Positions 35,370-44,951 are shown, counted from the first letter of the stretch. The stretch: 64,000 nt of DNA from Alphaproteobacteria bacterium (GCA_020049775.1 JAGVLO010000007.1:179133-243132); one strand, 5' to 3'. Translations and numbers: made by a program. Notes: a model not told the origin generated them from the sequence alone.

Positions 35370-35930
35370 TTACTTCTTTGCTTTCTTTTTAGCTTTTACG
35401 GCCACTGGTTTTTTGGCCTTCGCAGCAGCCTTAGCGCCACGCTTGGACGATTTACCCTCATCTTCCTCGTCATCATCGACTTCTACGTCATCCTCGATAC
35501 CATCGATAATGGCGCCATCACCTGCTTCGTCTTCGATTTCAATTTCCTCGTCGTCGGTGCCGGTCGCTTCAATGTCTTCAAGCTCTTCGAGCGATTCAAT
35601 ATCTTCTACATCGTCGATCTCTTCGATTTCCTCTTCGGCATCGATAGTTTCAATGTCCTCAAATTCCTCAAGATCCACATCATCAATTTCTTTAACAACA
35701 GGTTTCTTTACCTTTTGTTTGGCTTCTACCCTTGCCTTTTCCTTGAGTAGCGGATCATCTGCCGCCACCTCTACCGTTGCCTTGGCACGGCCACGGCGGG
35801 TTTTAACAGGGGCATTGATATCATTTGCTGTTTTGCATTTGGGGCATGGAGCCGGATTCTTTCCCAAATCGTAAAAACGCGAGCTACAGCCCACGCACTG
35901 ACGCTTTAAACCCCAATTCATTTTTGTCAC
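35370..35930 (-). CDS. TIGR02300-type acidic zinc-ribbon protein
   Basis: 186 aa beginning at a GTG (VTKMNWGLKR), eight bases after GGAG. This start aligns with the family's MxKxELGxKR beginning. A zinc ribbon with CVGC (residues about 14-17) and CPKC (29-32) around FYDLGKNPAP is followed by a very acidic Glu/Asp-rich middle and a basic Lys/Ala C-terminal tail (AAAKAKKPVAVKAKKKAKK). It is conserved in alphaproteobacteria, with unknown function. The acidic/basic tails suggest nucleic-acid or ribosome association. That is inference. Confidence 0.85.
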   Translation of the reverse strand: MTKMNWGLKRQCVGCSSRFYDLGKNPAPCPKCKTANDINAPVKTRRGRAKATVEVAADDPLLKEKARVEAKQKVKKPVVKEIDDVDLEEFEDIETIDAEEEIEEIDDVEDIESLEELEDIEATGTDDEEIEIEDEAGDGAIIDGIEDDVEVDDDEEDEGKSSKRGAKAAAKAKKPVAVKAKKKAKK

Positions 35931-36057
35931 TGGCCAATCTCCACTAAGTTTTTTATAACAGGCTTATGCTACTTCTCTGCCTGAATTAATTGTGATGTCA
36001 ATGTTGAAACGTGGGGTAGTGATTAGTGATTACATTTTTTTTTGCAAGACAATTCTA

Positions 36058-36085
36058 TTGAAACTTCTTGTTTTGTACCCAATTT
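36058..36085 (+). promoter_or_regulatory. Possible sigma-32 (RpoH) promoter of grpE
   Basis: TTGAAA, 14 bases, CCCAATTT resembles the heat-shock promoter pattern CTTGAAA...CCCCATNT. It ends 68 bases before the grpE ATG. The match is partial. Confidence 0.4.
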
Positions 36086-36153
36086 ACATATGTATTGTCT
36101 GGAAATTACATATAAATCTTTCTATTTAAGGATACCTAAGGAACAATAAATTT

Positions 36154-36807
36154 ATGACACCCGCACATAATCAGCCCAGCGACACGAATAACGGACATAC
36201 CTCCGACAAGAAGGCCAATGACGACCAAGTCAATGCTGCGCCGCAACAAGGGTTGGACGCCGACCTTGCCGCCGCCGCTGCCCAGTTTACCGGCGAAAAA
36301 TCATTGGAAGATAAGGTTCAGGAACTGGAAGCCGAAATTGCCAAACTGCGCGACCAGTGGATACGCGCCGCGGCAGAAACCGATAACGTGCGCAAACGTG
36401 CGCAACGCGATATTGAGGAATCCTCGAAATATGCCGTTACCAATTTCGCACGTGATATGATCGACGTTATCGAAAACCTTAGGCGGGCTTCCGACAGCAT
36501 TCCCGCAGGAGTAAGACAGACCAACGACGTACTCAGGACTCTCGGTGAAGGGGTGGATCTCACTTTGCAGGAGTTGCTTGGCATATTCCAAAAATATGGC
36601 ATCATGCGCATAGACCCGCTAAACCAGAAATTCGACCACAACCTTCATCAGGCTGTTGTACAGATTGATAATAACGACGTTCCGCCCGGCACGGTTGTAC
36701 AAGTTGTGCAGGCAGGCTATATCATTCAAGACCGTTTGCTTAGGCCAGCTATGGTTGCCGTGTCAAAGCGGGGGGAAACGACAGGTAAAATAGACACCAC
36801 AGCATAG
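36154..36807 (+). CDS. grpE: Nucleotide exchange factor GrpE
   Basis: 217 aa. A disordered N-terminus (about 50 residues) is followed by the long paired helix (KVQELEAEIAKLRDQWIRAAAETDNVRKRAQRDIEE) and the C-terminal beta domain (KFDHNLHQAVVQIDNNDVPPGTVVQVVQAGYIIQDRLLRPAMVAVSK). It releases ADP from DnaK. In many alphaproteobacteria it follows hrcA; here its upstream neighbour is the divergent TIGR02300-type gene, and rph is found 6 kb downstream. ftsX starts 6 bp after its stop. Confidence 0.95.
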   Translation: MTPAHNQPSDTNNGHTSDKKANDDQVNAAPQQGLDADLAAAAAQFTGEKSLEDKVQELEAEIAKLRDQWIRAAAETDNVRKRAQRDIEESSKYAVTNFARDMIDVIENLRRASDSIPAGVRQTNDVLRTLGEGVDLTLQELLGIFQKYGIMRIDPLNQKFDHNLHQAVVQIDNNDVPPGTVVQVVQAGYIIQDRLLRPAMVAVSKRGETTGKIDTTA

Positions 36808-36813
36808 AGCATC

Positions 36814-37683
36814 ATGAAAAAAACCGACATCCCCTTCTCTACCGATGACTCCCATGCTTTCCTGCCATGGGTTATCGGTATCATGGTCGGGCTGGCCGGA
36901 TTATTGCTTTGCCTTGGCCTTACAGTTGATGGCTGGATGGTCGAACGCCACCAGAATTATGAAAAACGCTTTACGGTAAATATTCCTGCCGGCTTGGACG
37001 ATCTAGACAAAAAAATGAAGGTGGTAACCGAGGTGCTTCAAGCAACCAAGGGGATCAGCTCCGTTTCACAGGTCGGCAAGGATAAATTGCAGGACATGCT
37101 CAAGCCATGGATTGGCCGCAACAGCTCACTCGAAAACCTGCCCTTACCTACCGTGCTTGACGTAACCATGGACAATAACGCCATTGTCAATCTCGGTGAA
37201 CTGCAAACAAAACTGGCCATTGTTATAAGTGGCATCGAAATAGACTCTCACGAACAGTGGGTGGCCAATTTTTCTGATTTCTCCGCCACACTTAGCTATC
37301 TTGTGATTATTCTGGCTGTGCTGATTATCAGTGGGCTATCGCTTACTATTGCCTTCACCTCGCGTGCAGCACTAAAGTTACACGCGCGCACCATCAACCT
37401 GCTACACTCCATCGGTGCTGAAGACAGATATATCTCCAGACAGTTCCAGCGCGATGCCTGCCGCCTGACATTATATGGCACAGTACCCGGGTGTATTGCC
37501 GCCGGCCTTATTTATTGGGCAACTGGTCTTTACATGAAATCCCTCGGATCTTCCATGCTGCCGTCATTAGCCATGCACCTGCCGCATTTTGTACTTCTGC
37601 TGGCATTGCCGCTAGCATGTGCCGCTATTGCCTGGATAACCGCACGCTACTCAGTATTACAACAACTACAGCACAAGTTGTGA
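36814..37683 (+). CDS. ftsX: Cell division protein FtsX
   Basis: 289 aa with the FtsX layout: an N-terminal helix (about residues 20-45), a periplasmic domain (about 50-160, FTVNIPAGLDDLDKKMKVVTEVLQATKG) and three C-terminal helices with LKLHARTINLLHSIGAEDRYISRQFQ in the coupling loop. FtsEX activates peptidoglycan hydrolases at the septum. Normally ftsE directly precedes ftsX, but here grpE does, and no ftsE is in the window. It overlaps ydcF by GTGA, giving the usual ftsX-ydcF-plsC order of alphaproteobacteria. Confidence 0.88.
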   Translation: MKKTDIPFSTDDSHAFLPWVIGIMVGLAGLLLCLGLTVDGWMVERHQNYEKRFTVNIPAGLDDLDKKMKVVTEVLQATKGISSVSQVGKDKLQDMLKPWIGRNSSLENLPLPTVLDVTMDNNAIVNLGELQTKLAIVISGIEIDSHEQWVANFSDFSATLSYLVIILAVLIISGLSLTIAFTSRAALKLHARTINLLHSIGAEDRYISRQFQRDACRLTLYGTVPGCIAAGLIYWATGLYMKSLGSSMLPSLAMHLPHFVLLLALPLACAAIAWITARYSVLQQLQHKL

Positions 37684-38291
37684 CCCGTTTTATTTACAAA
37701 ATGATTGTCTGGTTTGTGCTATGCTTGTGTGTATGGCTAGGCGGCCTGTCATGGTTTACACGCCAGATTCCCTCACAGGCCGTTGAGTACGCTGCCCCCG
37801 CTGACGCCATTGTTGTGCTAACAGGTGGCAGCAGCAGGCTAGAGCATGGCCTAGAACTGCTGGTGGAAGGCAAAGGCAATGTGCTATTCATAAGCGGCGT
37901 GGGTAAAGCTGCCACACTGGGCGCACTGCTGCAAAATATACCTGCTAACCTGCGCGATAAGGCCCTGCGTAAACCTATCCTGCTCGGATATGAGGCAGAA
38001 AACACTATTGGCAACGCCCGCGAAATTTCCGAATGGCTAAACAAGGAAGGATACAAAACCGTACGCCTTGTTACCTCAAGCTATCATATGCCCAGAAGCC
38101 TTGAAGAAATACGTATCGCTACACCGGGCGTTACCTTTATCCCTGCCCCCGTGTTTCCAGAGGAATTCGTTTTGTATGAATGGTGGCGCAACGGCTTCAG
38201 CCGCAGCATGATTTTATCCGAATACCACAAATTCATTGCAGGCAAGTTCCGCCACTTGTTTGTAACCATCATGCACAGCACACAACTCTAG
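37680..38291 (+). CDS. YdcF/DUF218-family protein
   Basis: 203 aa starting at GTG 37680, which overlaps the ftsX stop (GTGA); the ATG at 37701 is an alternative. The track ORF begins inside ftsX in another frame and its first 60 codons are not real. It has a single N-terminal helix (KMIVWFVLCLCVWLGGLSWF), then the DUF218 fold: ADAIVVLTGGSSRLEHGLELL, NTIGNAREISEWLNKEGYKTVRLVTSSYHMPRSL. SSYHMPR is the family's conserved motif. SanA/YdcF-type proteins affect envelope integrity; the substrate is unknown. plsC begins 2 bp later. Confidence 0.88.
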   Translation: MTRFIYKMIVWFVLCLCVWLGGLSWFTRQIPSQAVEYAAPADAIVVLTGGSSRLEHGLELLVEGKGNVLFISGVGKAATLGALLQNIPANLRDKALRKPILLGYEAENTIGNAREISEWLNKEGYKTVRLVTSSYHMPRSLEEIRIATPGVTFIPAPVFPEEFVLYEWWRNGFSRSMILSEYHKFIAGKFRHLFVTIMHSTQL

Positions 38292-38293
38292 CC

Positions 38294-39013
38294 ATGCTTT
38301 ACCTGCGTTCACTGTTGTTCAATATCTTGTTCTTTGGCTGGGCATTGCTTTCTGCTGTGCTGTTTATGCCCTATTTTATTGTATCTATGCGCGCCGCCCA
38401 AAGCATTGGCAGGCCCTGGGCGCAGGTGTCACTGTTTCTGGCACACGTTACCTGCGGCATAACCTATGAAATACGCGGCAGCCAGTACATCGCTAATGAC
38501 CCCGTCATTTATGCGTCAAAACACCAGTCGGCATGGGACACCATTATTTTCCATATAACCAGCCGCTGCCCTGCCTATGTGCTAAAGCGCGAATTACTCT
38601 TGCTGCCGCTCTGGGGCTGGTATCTGTGGCGCATGAAAATGATAGCCATCAACCGCGCGGCCAAGGCAAGCAGCATGAAGCACATGCTAAAGCAGGCCAA
38701 GGAAATTATTAAAGAACCACGCTCCATAGTGATTTTTCCGGAAGGCACGCGTACTGCAATTGGTGCGCCATCACAATATCATCCAGGTATTATTGCGCTC
38801 TACAGCCAATTGAAAATTCCAGTGGTTCCGGTTGCGCTTAATTCCGGTTTTTACTGGGCGAAGGACGCATTTATCAAACAACCCGGCAAAATTATCATTG
38901 AGTTCCTCCCCCCCATTCCTCCCGGGCTTCCCAAGGAAGAGTTCATAAAAAAACTGCAAGAAATGATTGAGGCTGCCTCCAAAAAACTCCTGGAAGAGGC
39001 TAATCGCCAATGA
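38294..39013 (+). CDS. plsC: 1-acyl-sn-glycerol-3-phosphate acyltransferase
   Basis: 239 aa from MLYLRS; the track starts 38 codons too early, inside ydcF. PlsC acylates lysophosphatidic acid to phosphatidic acid at the inner membrane. An N-terminal helix is followed by motif I as KHQSAWD (HX4D; the catalytic His lies at about residue 78), then the glycerophosphate-binding IFPEGTRT and VPVALNSG. Its TGA overlaps the ATG of the next gene (ATGA), tying the GT-C-like gene to this operon. Confidence 0.92.
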   Translation: MLYLRSLLFNILFFGWALLSAVLFMPYFIVSMRAAQSIGRPWAQVSLFLAHVTCGITYEIRGSQYIANDPVIYASKHQSAWDTIIFHITSRCPAYVLKRELLLLPLWGWYLWRMKMIAINRAAKASSMKHMLKQAKEIIKEPRSIVIFPEGTRTAIGAPSQYHPGIIALYSQLKIPVVPVALNSGFYWAKDAFIKQPGKIIIEFLPPIPPGLPKEEFIKKLQEMIEAASKKLLEEANRQ

Positions 39014-40911
39014 CAACGGATAAACGCTTTGAAATAGCAATTTTGTTAAGTTTTGTTTTCATGGCGGCACTTCTATTGTTGTTTACACCGCCGAACATGG
39101 ACGAATTTAATCACTATCACGCTTTGGCTTGTATAAATTACCCTAACTCATGGCTGCACAAATACACCGAAAGCTGTGACGAAAGGCTCGGATTATCTTT
39201 ATTTGGGATAATTCCATGGCAACGCTCGTACGGATATGTCGGCATCACATATTCAATTTTGTACTATCCATTATTTCTTATATGGCCACACTGGATCAGC
39301 ACAAAGGTGCTGGATCTTCTATTAATGATGCCGGGTATATATGCAGCGATAAAACTGCTCAATGTGAGGCTTTCAATTGCTATTCTTGCAATGTGCTGCA
39401 CTTTCCCAATATTGTTCTATACTTTCCATAATTATGGACAACTTGCTCTACAGTTTTCACTTCTGTATGTAATTCCATGGCTAATATACAAGACACTTTT
39501 AGCCGATTCACGAAGCAAGTGGATAAAACTAAATGTGCTGGTTGCAGTTTTATTGGCTGCTGGCATTGAATCGAAAATTGTTTTTGTTTATTTCGTGCCA
39601 TCTATCATAGTTTTGACATTAGGCGCATGCTGGCACATTAGGCCTAATATATTTTCACTCATATATTTTTTGGTCATACGGTTATGGCCAAGCTTTTTGC
39701 TCTTTGCATTCCTGATGTATGCGTTATTCACGGCTGATAGCCCTCGCCTCGTTTGGAACGGCACGGAATGGATAATTAAAGGCACCGTCCCATATTACCA
39801 AGCACTTATTAATTTTGATATTAACAGAGGCCATAAAGTTTCTAATCTATATCTGCTTTACACGCTCATATCTAACTTCTGGCTTAATTTCTACAATGCT
39901 GCTGGTTACTACTACGGCCTTAAGCCTATGGATCTCTTTTTTACAGGAAATTGGGACTGGTATGGCTTCCTGCTAAGTCTGCCATTCTGGTTATGCCTAA
40001 TATTTCTATTTATTTATTATATACGATGCAGAAAGAGGGTGGAAAACCCCATTCAATTACACATATTGATATCGGTATTAGTTGCAACAGCAGCATCTTT
40101 GCTTGCCATAAGTTATAGTAGCAACGCAAAATGGGGACACCACATACTGCAGCCATTCTTTGTGTTTTTGGGTGCAATGGCAATGCTTTTGCAATTTGCG
40201 TGGCAAAATCACCGCCGTATCTTTTACGCCACCGCAACTGTACTGATAGTATCTCAGGTTGCCTGCACAATCTACGTGACTAGTAAGCGCCCTATCATTC
40301 ACCACGACTGGCAAAGGATGGAAGCGCTTTCATACATCAAGAATCATGATCTCGCATCCAGGGCAATTATCAATCATTTAAGCTGGGGTACTTACTATAT
40401 CTCCTCATTATACGGGCCGAAAAACCAAATAATTCTTTTTCAAGCACCCATTGCGGATACCGTTAAATTATCCAAAGAATATAATAAAAATATAGTGTAT
40501 GTTATATGTTGCTCTGGAAATTTGCCACTTTTATCAGAGACAGCTAGATCTACCTACAATATGCGACTGGTATATGTGGGCAGTGGGTATGCTGAATGGC
40601 AGATCTGGACAAATGCTGATATAGACCCGGAGAATGTTAAGGTCATAACAGACGGCAGAGTTGGCATGTCGCCACACAATGAATACAATAAAAACAAAAA
40701 GGCAAGGCCCCCCTCTTTCTTGCCTTTTGATATTCCATACAATTCACAGCGGCTGCTTCCTTTAGTGACGCCTGCAACGCAAAGAATTGGTTACTACAAC
40801 GCTATTACTAGCCGTATTAGGCTTTTGGTTAGCAATACATGCCCGCAAGATAAATACAAAAATGTGCGCACATGGGATAGGTCACCGAGAATTAAGGTTT
40901 GCAATAAATAA
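39010..40911 (+). CDS. Polytopic membrane protein, probable GT-C-type glycosyltransferase (paralogue 1)
   Basis: 633 aa. About ten hydrophobic segments lie in the first 450 residues, followed by a soluble C-terminal domain of about 190 residues. Just after helix 1, in the first outer loop, comes PPNMDEFNHYHAL. An acidic DE pair here is the hallmark place of the metal or substrate-binding acidic residue in GT-C enzymes (ArnT, PMT, PglB type). The family is not recognised exactly. It shares long similarity with the next gene (for example IPWQR-Y-Y-G-TYS-LYYP, and WGTYY in the C-terminal domain). DNA is visibly AT-richer than in flanking genes. Its ATG overlaps the plsC stop. It might transfer sugars from polyprenyl carriers in the periplasm. 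Confidence 0.65.
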   Translation: MTTDKRFEIAILLSFVFMAALLLLFTPPNMDEFNHYHALACINYPNSWLHKYTESCDERLGLSLFGIIPWQRSYGYVGITYSILYYPLFLIWPHWISTKVLDLLLMMPGIYAAIKLLNVRLSIAILAMCCTFPILFYTFHNYGQLALQFSLLYVIPWLIYKTLLADSRSKWIKLNVLVAVLLAAGIESKIVFVYFVPSIIVLTLGACWHIRPNIFSLIYFLVIRLWPSFLLFAFLMYALFTADSPRLVWNGTEWIIKGTVPYYQALINFDINRGHKVSNLYLLYTLISNFWLNFYNAAGYYYGLKPMDLFFTGNWDWYGFLLSLPFWLCLIFLFIYYIRCRKRVENPIQLHILISVLVATAASLLAISYSSNAKWGHHILQPFFVFLGAMAMLLQFAWQNHRRIFYATATVLIVSQVACTIYVTSKRPIIHHDWQRMEALSYIKNHDLASRAIINHLSWGTYYISSLYGPKNQIILFQAPIADTVKLSKEYNKNIVYVICCSGNLPLLSETARSTYNMRLVYVGSGYAEWQIWTNADIDPENVKVITDGRVGMSPHNEYNKNKKARPPSFLPFDIPYNSQRLLPLVTPATQRIGYYNAITSRIRLLVSNTCPQDKYKNVRTWDRSPRIKVCNK

Positions 40912-40914
40912 TCT

Positions 40915-42879
40915 ATGACACTTTCTCATCAACAGAATGCTTTCAATTTTACCAATGCCCTCCTCGCGCTTGGTAGAAAACTCTTGAGAACAGAACGCAT
41001 CACAATCCTTGTAAGCATGTCATTGCTATTTATGGCTGGGTTGCTGACATACTGGATTCCACCAGATAATGATGAATTTATTCAGTACCATGCATTGGTA
41101 TGCTGGCTATATCCAAAAGAATGGCTCGAAGTAAATCCAAATGTATGCGGTTTTTATGACATGTATCTGCTCGGGTTTATACCCTGGCAAAGGGCTTACA
41201 ATTACATAGGCGCTACTTACTCCCTCCTCTATTACCCTATTTATTCACTCTGGCCCCATTGGCTAAGTACCAGAGTTCTAGACTCGTTAATTACGTTGGT
41301 AGGTGTCGTCGCGGCGGCGCGACTGCTTAAAATCCGGATGAGCATATCGCTACTATGTTTATGGGCAATCTTCCCGATATTTTTCTTCACCATTCACAAT
41401 TACGGTGCTTTATCTATTCAGCTATCCGCACTCTATCTAGTGCCGCTACTTGCATATAAAACAGTGCAAATTACGGATAAGAAACTCTGGTTGCGCTTTA
41501 ATATACTTACCGGTTTTGTGCTGGCCATGAGTATAGAATCAAAGCCTGTGCTTTTATATTATGTGCCGTCAATCTCTGTCCTAACATTGTTTGCATGCTG
41601 GCATTTGCAGCCCGGAATTAAGAGCATTTTTTATTTTCTTATTAAGCGGCTGTACCCTGCGATATTGCTTTCCGCCGCATTAATGCTCGTATTCTTAACT
41701 GCCAGCATCGCTGTTTACGGATGGAAAGACGATGATTTCACCATTGACCGCTACATATCATACTATGAAGCCCTTATTACAATGGACGTGAAGCCTACCA
41801 CGGTTTCAGAAAAACTAAATCATTTATGGAAGCTGGTTGCGCAGACATGGCTTAATTTCTGCAATTCATCCGGCTACATTAATGGTTTCACCCAAATGAA
41901 TTTTTCTACAGGGGATGTTGACTGGTTTGGCTTTAAGCTTACGTTACCGTTCTGGGGATGCCTGCTATGGCTAATTGTGCTGCACATATATTATTCTAAA
42001 AGAATAGTCTGCCCCCAACAGAAAAACATACTGATTGGGCTTTTTCTGTCTGCAATACTTGGCTTGATTGCAATTGCAAACAGTACGAGTACATGGATGC
42101 CCCACCACGTACTGCCTCCATTTTATTTCTTGCTTGGGGCAATGGCATTAATGCTGCAAACAGCAAGTAATCACAGCAAACGCCAATTTATTGCAATTGT
42201 AGCCATACTCCTGTCATCTCAGGTTGCCTGCGCTTATTACACCGCAATGAAACCAAAGGCTATTCACATACACGCATGGGAACGATTAGATGCACTTAAA
42301 TTCATTAGAGATTATGAATTGTCAGAACGTACTGTAGTTAATAATCTCACATGGGGAACCTATTACCTTTCATCATTGAACGTTTCCAATGGACAATTGG
42401 ATCTTGCTGAACACAGAGCCTGGGTAATATTACGAGCAGCTAATAAAATGGGCAGAGGAGTGACCTATATACAATGTTGTATTGCAGGAGGATTTCCCCT
42501 TCCTAGTGACGCGCTGGCAATACCACTCATGAGGCGTGTATTTATGGCTGATACTCATGCTCCCTGGGAGGTCTGGACCAGTGTTGACCCAGACCCTGAA
42601 AATTTCCCAATTATCACAGATGGTCGTGCGGGCATGGCTGTCCAGCCAGAAAATAAATATAAATCGAAAACAAGAAGGGCGCCTTCATTCTTACCTTATG
42701 ATATGCCCTATAACTTTCAGCGACTGTTGCCACTGGTACGCCCTGCGCATAAACGGGTTGAATATTATAACGACATAAGCAGCAGAATACGGCTTTTATC
42801 CTCTACAAAATGCCCAAATGACGACAATAAGCGCGTACAAACATGGACGACCTCACCGTGGCGCAAAATTTGCCAATAA
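40915..42879 (+). CDS. Polytopic membrane protein, probable GT-C-type glycosyltransferase (paralogue 2)
   Basis: 654 aa, starting 3 bp after the stop of its paralogue. It has the same layout: helix 1, loop motif PPDNDEFIQYHAL, about nine further helices, and a soluble C-terminus with NNLTWGTYYLSSL and a shared ending (SFLPYDMPYNFQRLLPLV, then SSRIRLLSSTKCP). An N-terminal extension of about 25 residues is extra. The tandem arrangement indicates a local duplication that has since diverged well beyond recent copies. The acidic pair is conserved in both, so both are likely active. AT-rich like its partner. Confidence 0.65.
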   Translation: MTLSHQQNAFNFTNALLALGRKLLRTERITILVSMSLLFMAGLLTYWIPPDNDEFIQYHALVCWLYPKEWLEVNPNVCGFYDMYLLGFIPWQRAYNYIGATYSLLYYPIYSLWPHWLSTRVLDSLITLVGVVAAARLLKIRMSISLLCLWAIFPIFFFTIHNYGALSIQLSALYLVPLLAYKTVQITDKKLWLRFNILTGFVLAMSIESKPVLLYYVPSISVLTLFACWHLQPGIKSIFYFLIKRLYPAILLSAALMLVFLTASIAVYGWKDDDFTIDRYISYYEALITMDVKPTTVSEKLNHLWKLVAQTWLNFCNSSGYINGFTQMNFSTGDVDWFGFKLTLPFWGCLLWLIVLHIYYSKRIVCPQQKNILIGLFLSAILGLIAIANSTSTWMPHHVLPPFYFLLGAMALMLQTASNHSKRQFIAIVAILLSSQVACAYYTAMKPKAIHIHAWERLDALKFIRDYELSERTVVNNLTWGTYYLSSLNVSNGQLDLAEHRAWVILRAANKMGRGVTYIQCCIAGGFPLPSDALAIPLMRRVFMADTHAPWEVWTSVDPDPENFPIITDGRAGMAVQPENKYKSKTRRAPSFLPYDMPYNFQRLLPLVRPAHKRVEYYNDISSRIRLLSSTKCPNDDNKRVQTWTTSPWRKICQ

Positions 42880-42982
42880 CGTCTGTAACCAGCGAATTTT
42901 TCTTGAATTTTTTCTATTTTTGTATAGAAACTACGTATAGCGACAATGCTTGAATTCTTTTCCCACTGATAACAGGAACACG

Positions 42983-43705
42983 ATGTCCAAACGCCCCTCC
43001 AAGCGCAAAGCCGACGAACTACGCAAATTAATACTAACCCCGGGTATCAGCCGCCATGCAGAAGGCTCGTGCCTAATTGAATGCGGAAACACTAAAGTAC
43101 TATGCACGGCCTCGGTGGAAACAGGCGTACCCCCTTTCCTGCGTAATACAGGTAAGGGTTGGGTGACCGCTGAGTATGGCATGCTTCCGCGCTCCACCAA
43201 CAGCCGTATGCCGCGTGAGGCCGCCAAGGGCAAGCAGTCCGGCCGCACACAGGAAATACAGCGACTGATTGGCCGATCACTGCGCGCCGTGATGGACATG
43301 AGTATATTGGGCGAACGCCAGATTGTTATTGATTGCGATGTGATTGAGGCAGACGGCGGCACCCGCACGGCATCTATTACCGGAAGTTATGTAGCGCTTG
43401 CACTCGCAATTCAAAAACTCCTCAAGGAAAAAACTATTGCCAAATCACCGCTGACGGGTCAGGTCGCGGCGATTTCCTGCGGTGTATTTAAGGGTACACC
43501 TGTACTCGACCTCGACTATGACGAAGACAGCAACGCCAGCATGGATGCTAATTTTGTCATGACCAACGACGGACGAATCATTGAAATCCAGTGTACTGCC
43601 GAGGAAGCTCCTGTAGAGGAAAAAGAGTTTAATGAGCTTTTGGCACTTGCACGCAAGGGTATTAAAAAGCTTGCTGCAGCACAAAAGAAAGCCTTAGACG
43701 CGTGA
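42983..43705 (+). CDS. rph: Ribonuclease PH
   Basis: 240 aa from MSKRPSKR, behind ACAGGAACACG; the track adds 11 codons. It is a phosphate-dependent 3' exonuclease that trims tRNA 3' ends. Typical elements: [52 protein letters not shown], the catalytic-site [20 protein letters not shown], and [11 protein letters not shown] with C-terminal [12 protein letters not shown]. Length is normal. rdgB overlaps by GTGA. Confidence 0.97.
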   Translation: MSKRPSKRKADELRKLILTPGISRHAEGSCLIECGNTKVLCTASVETGVPPFLRNTGKGWVTAEYGMLPRSTNSRMPREAAKGKQSGRTQEIQRLIGRSLRAVMDMSILGERQIVIDCDVIEADGGTRTASITGSYVALALAIQKLLKEKTIAKSPLTGQVAAISCGVFKGTPVLDLDYDEDSNASMDANFVMTNDGRIIEIQCTAEEAPVEEKEFNELLALARKGIKKLAAAQKKALDA

Positions 43706-44322
43706 GTGTATCCATGCAAAAAACCAGTGCATCATTGCTATCTGGCCAGAAACTCGTTATAGCCAGCCATAACTCAGGCAAGGTTGCTGAAATCGCGGAA
43801 ATGATTGCACCACTGCACATCCATGCCATTTCTGCCAGTGATGCCAATGTCATTGAACCGGAAGAAACCGGCATCACATTCGAAGAAAATGCCATTCTAA
43901 AAGCCAAGCATTGCATGAACGTAACCGGTCTTGCTTCACTGGCTGATGATTCCGGCCTTGTAGTTCCTGCCATCGGCGGCGCACCGGGCATATATTCCGC
44001 ACGCTGGGCCGGGCCCAATAAAAATTTTGATGTAGCTTTTGATCGCATCCGTAATGAGCTGGGCAGCAAGCCCGCCAACGCTTATTTTATTTGCGTACTG
44101 GCGCTCTGCCTACCGGATGGCACTACAAAGACTTTTGAAGGACGCATTAACGGCACTCTGGTGTTCCCGCCACGTGGCGTGAATGGATTTGGCTATGACC
44201 CTATATTTATTCCGGAAGGCCATAAAGTAACCTTCGGCGAATTTGACCCGAATGAAAAGAATAAGATAAGCCACCGCTCACGCGCGTTTGCAAAATTTAT
44301 GAATTTTCTACACAAGCATTGA
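43702..44322 (+). CDS. rdgB: RdgB/HAM1 non-canonical purine NTP pyrophosphatase
   Basis: 206 aa starting at GTG 43702, overlapping the rph stop. It removes ITP, XTP and dITP from nucleotide pools. Motifs: [67 protein letters not shown] and [11 protein letters not shown]. All are intact. rph-rdgB is a common alphaproteobacterial pair. hemW, which often follows, is replaced here by a YceI-family gene. Confidence 0.96.
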   Translation: MSVSMQKTSASLLSGQKLVIASHNSGKVAEIAEMIAPLHIHAISASDANVIEPEETGITFEENAILKAKHCMNVTGLASLADDSGLVVPAIGGAPGIYSARWAGPNKNFDVAFDRIRNELGSKPANAYFICVLALCLPDGTTKTFEGRINGTLVFPPRGVNGFGYDPIFIPEGHKVTFGEFDPNEKNKISHRSRAFAKFMNFLHKH

Positions 44323-44333
44323 AAGGAATAATT

Positions 44334-44936
44334 ATGCGTTTTACCCGTCTTTTGCTCGCGCCACTCGCCCTCTGCATGGCAAGCCCTGCTTTTGCAGCCG
44401 ATAATTACGAATTAGACAAATCGCACACGCGTATCCTGTTTTATGTAAACCACCTTGGCTTTTCCGATACCATTGGCGACATGACAAAATATGACGGTTC
44501 TTTCACGTTCGATGAAAAAGACCCATCAAAAAGCAGTGTGACCCTGTCCCTCGATCCCACAGGTATCCGCACCAGCAGCGAGGCATTGGACAAGCATCTG
44601 CAAAACGCCGATTTCTTCAATACAGAAAAATTTCCTAAAATCACCTTCACCAGCACTGCGGTAAAAGTAACCGGGGAAAATACCGGCGAAGTTACAGGCG
44701 ACATGACACTGCTTGGCGTAACCAAGCCCGTAACGTTAAAGGTCACCTTCAATAAAGGTGATTACCACCCCTACACTAAGTCCTATGTGGCAGGATTTTC
44801 CGGCAGCACCAGTTTCAAGCGTTCCGACTTTGGCATGGCTTACGGCATACCTAACGTCTCCGACGAAGTGAAGCTGGAGTTTGAATTGGAAGGTATCAAC
44901 CTTGACCGAAAAAAAGCTGAAGAAATCGCTAAATAG
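44334..44936 (+). CDS. YceI-family periplasmic protein
   Basis: 200 aa from MRFTRLL, behind GAAAGGAA; the track adds five codons. It has a signal peptide (cleaved after AFA-ADNYELD) and the YceI beta-barrel fold that binds isoprenoid-type lipids: YELDKSHTRILFYVNHLGFS, HLQNADFFNTEKFPKITFTS, GDMTLLGVTKPVTLKVTFN and RSDFGMAYGIPNVSDEVKLEFELEG. Role in envelope or quinone homeostasis is unproven. It lies between rdgB and the DsbD/ScsB-like gene, all on the plus strand with short gaps. Confidence 0.92.
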   Translation: MRFTRLLLAPLALCMASPAFAADNYELDKSHTRILFYVNHLGFSDTIGDMTKYDGSFTFDEKDPSKSSVTLSLDPTGIRTSSEALDKHLQNADFFNTEKFPKITFTSTAVKVTGENTGEVTGDMTLLGVTKPVTLKVTFNKGDYHPYTKSYVAGFSGSTSFKRSDFGMAYGIPNVSDEVKLEFELEGINLDRKKAEEIAK

Positions 44937-44951
44937 AGAAAGGGTTTTTCT

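Noticed and set aside
35413-35874. 153-aa plus-strand Ser-rich ORF
   Set aside because: Antisense shadow of the acidic region of the TIGR02300-type gene, without a ribosome-binding site.
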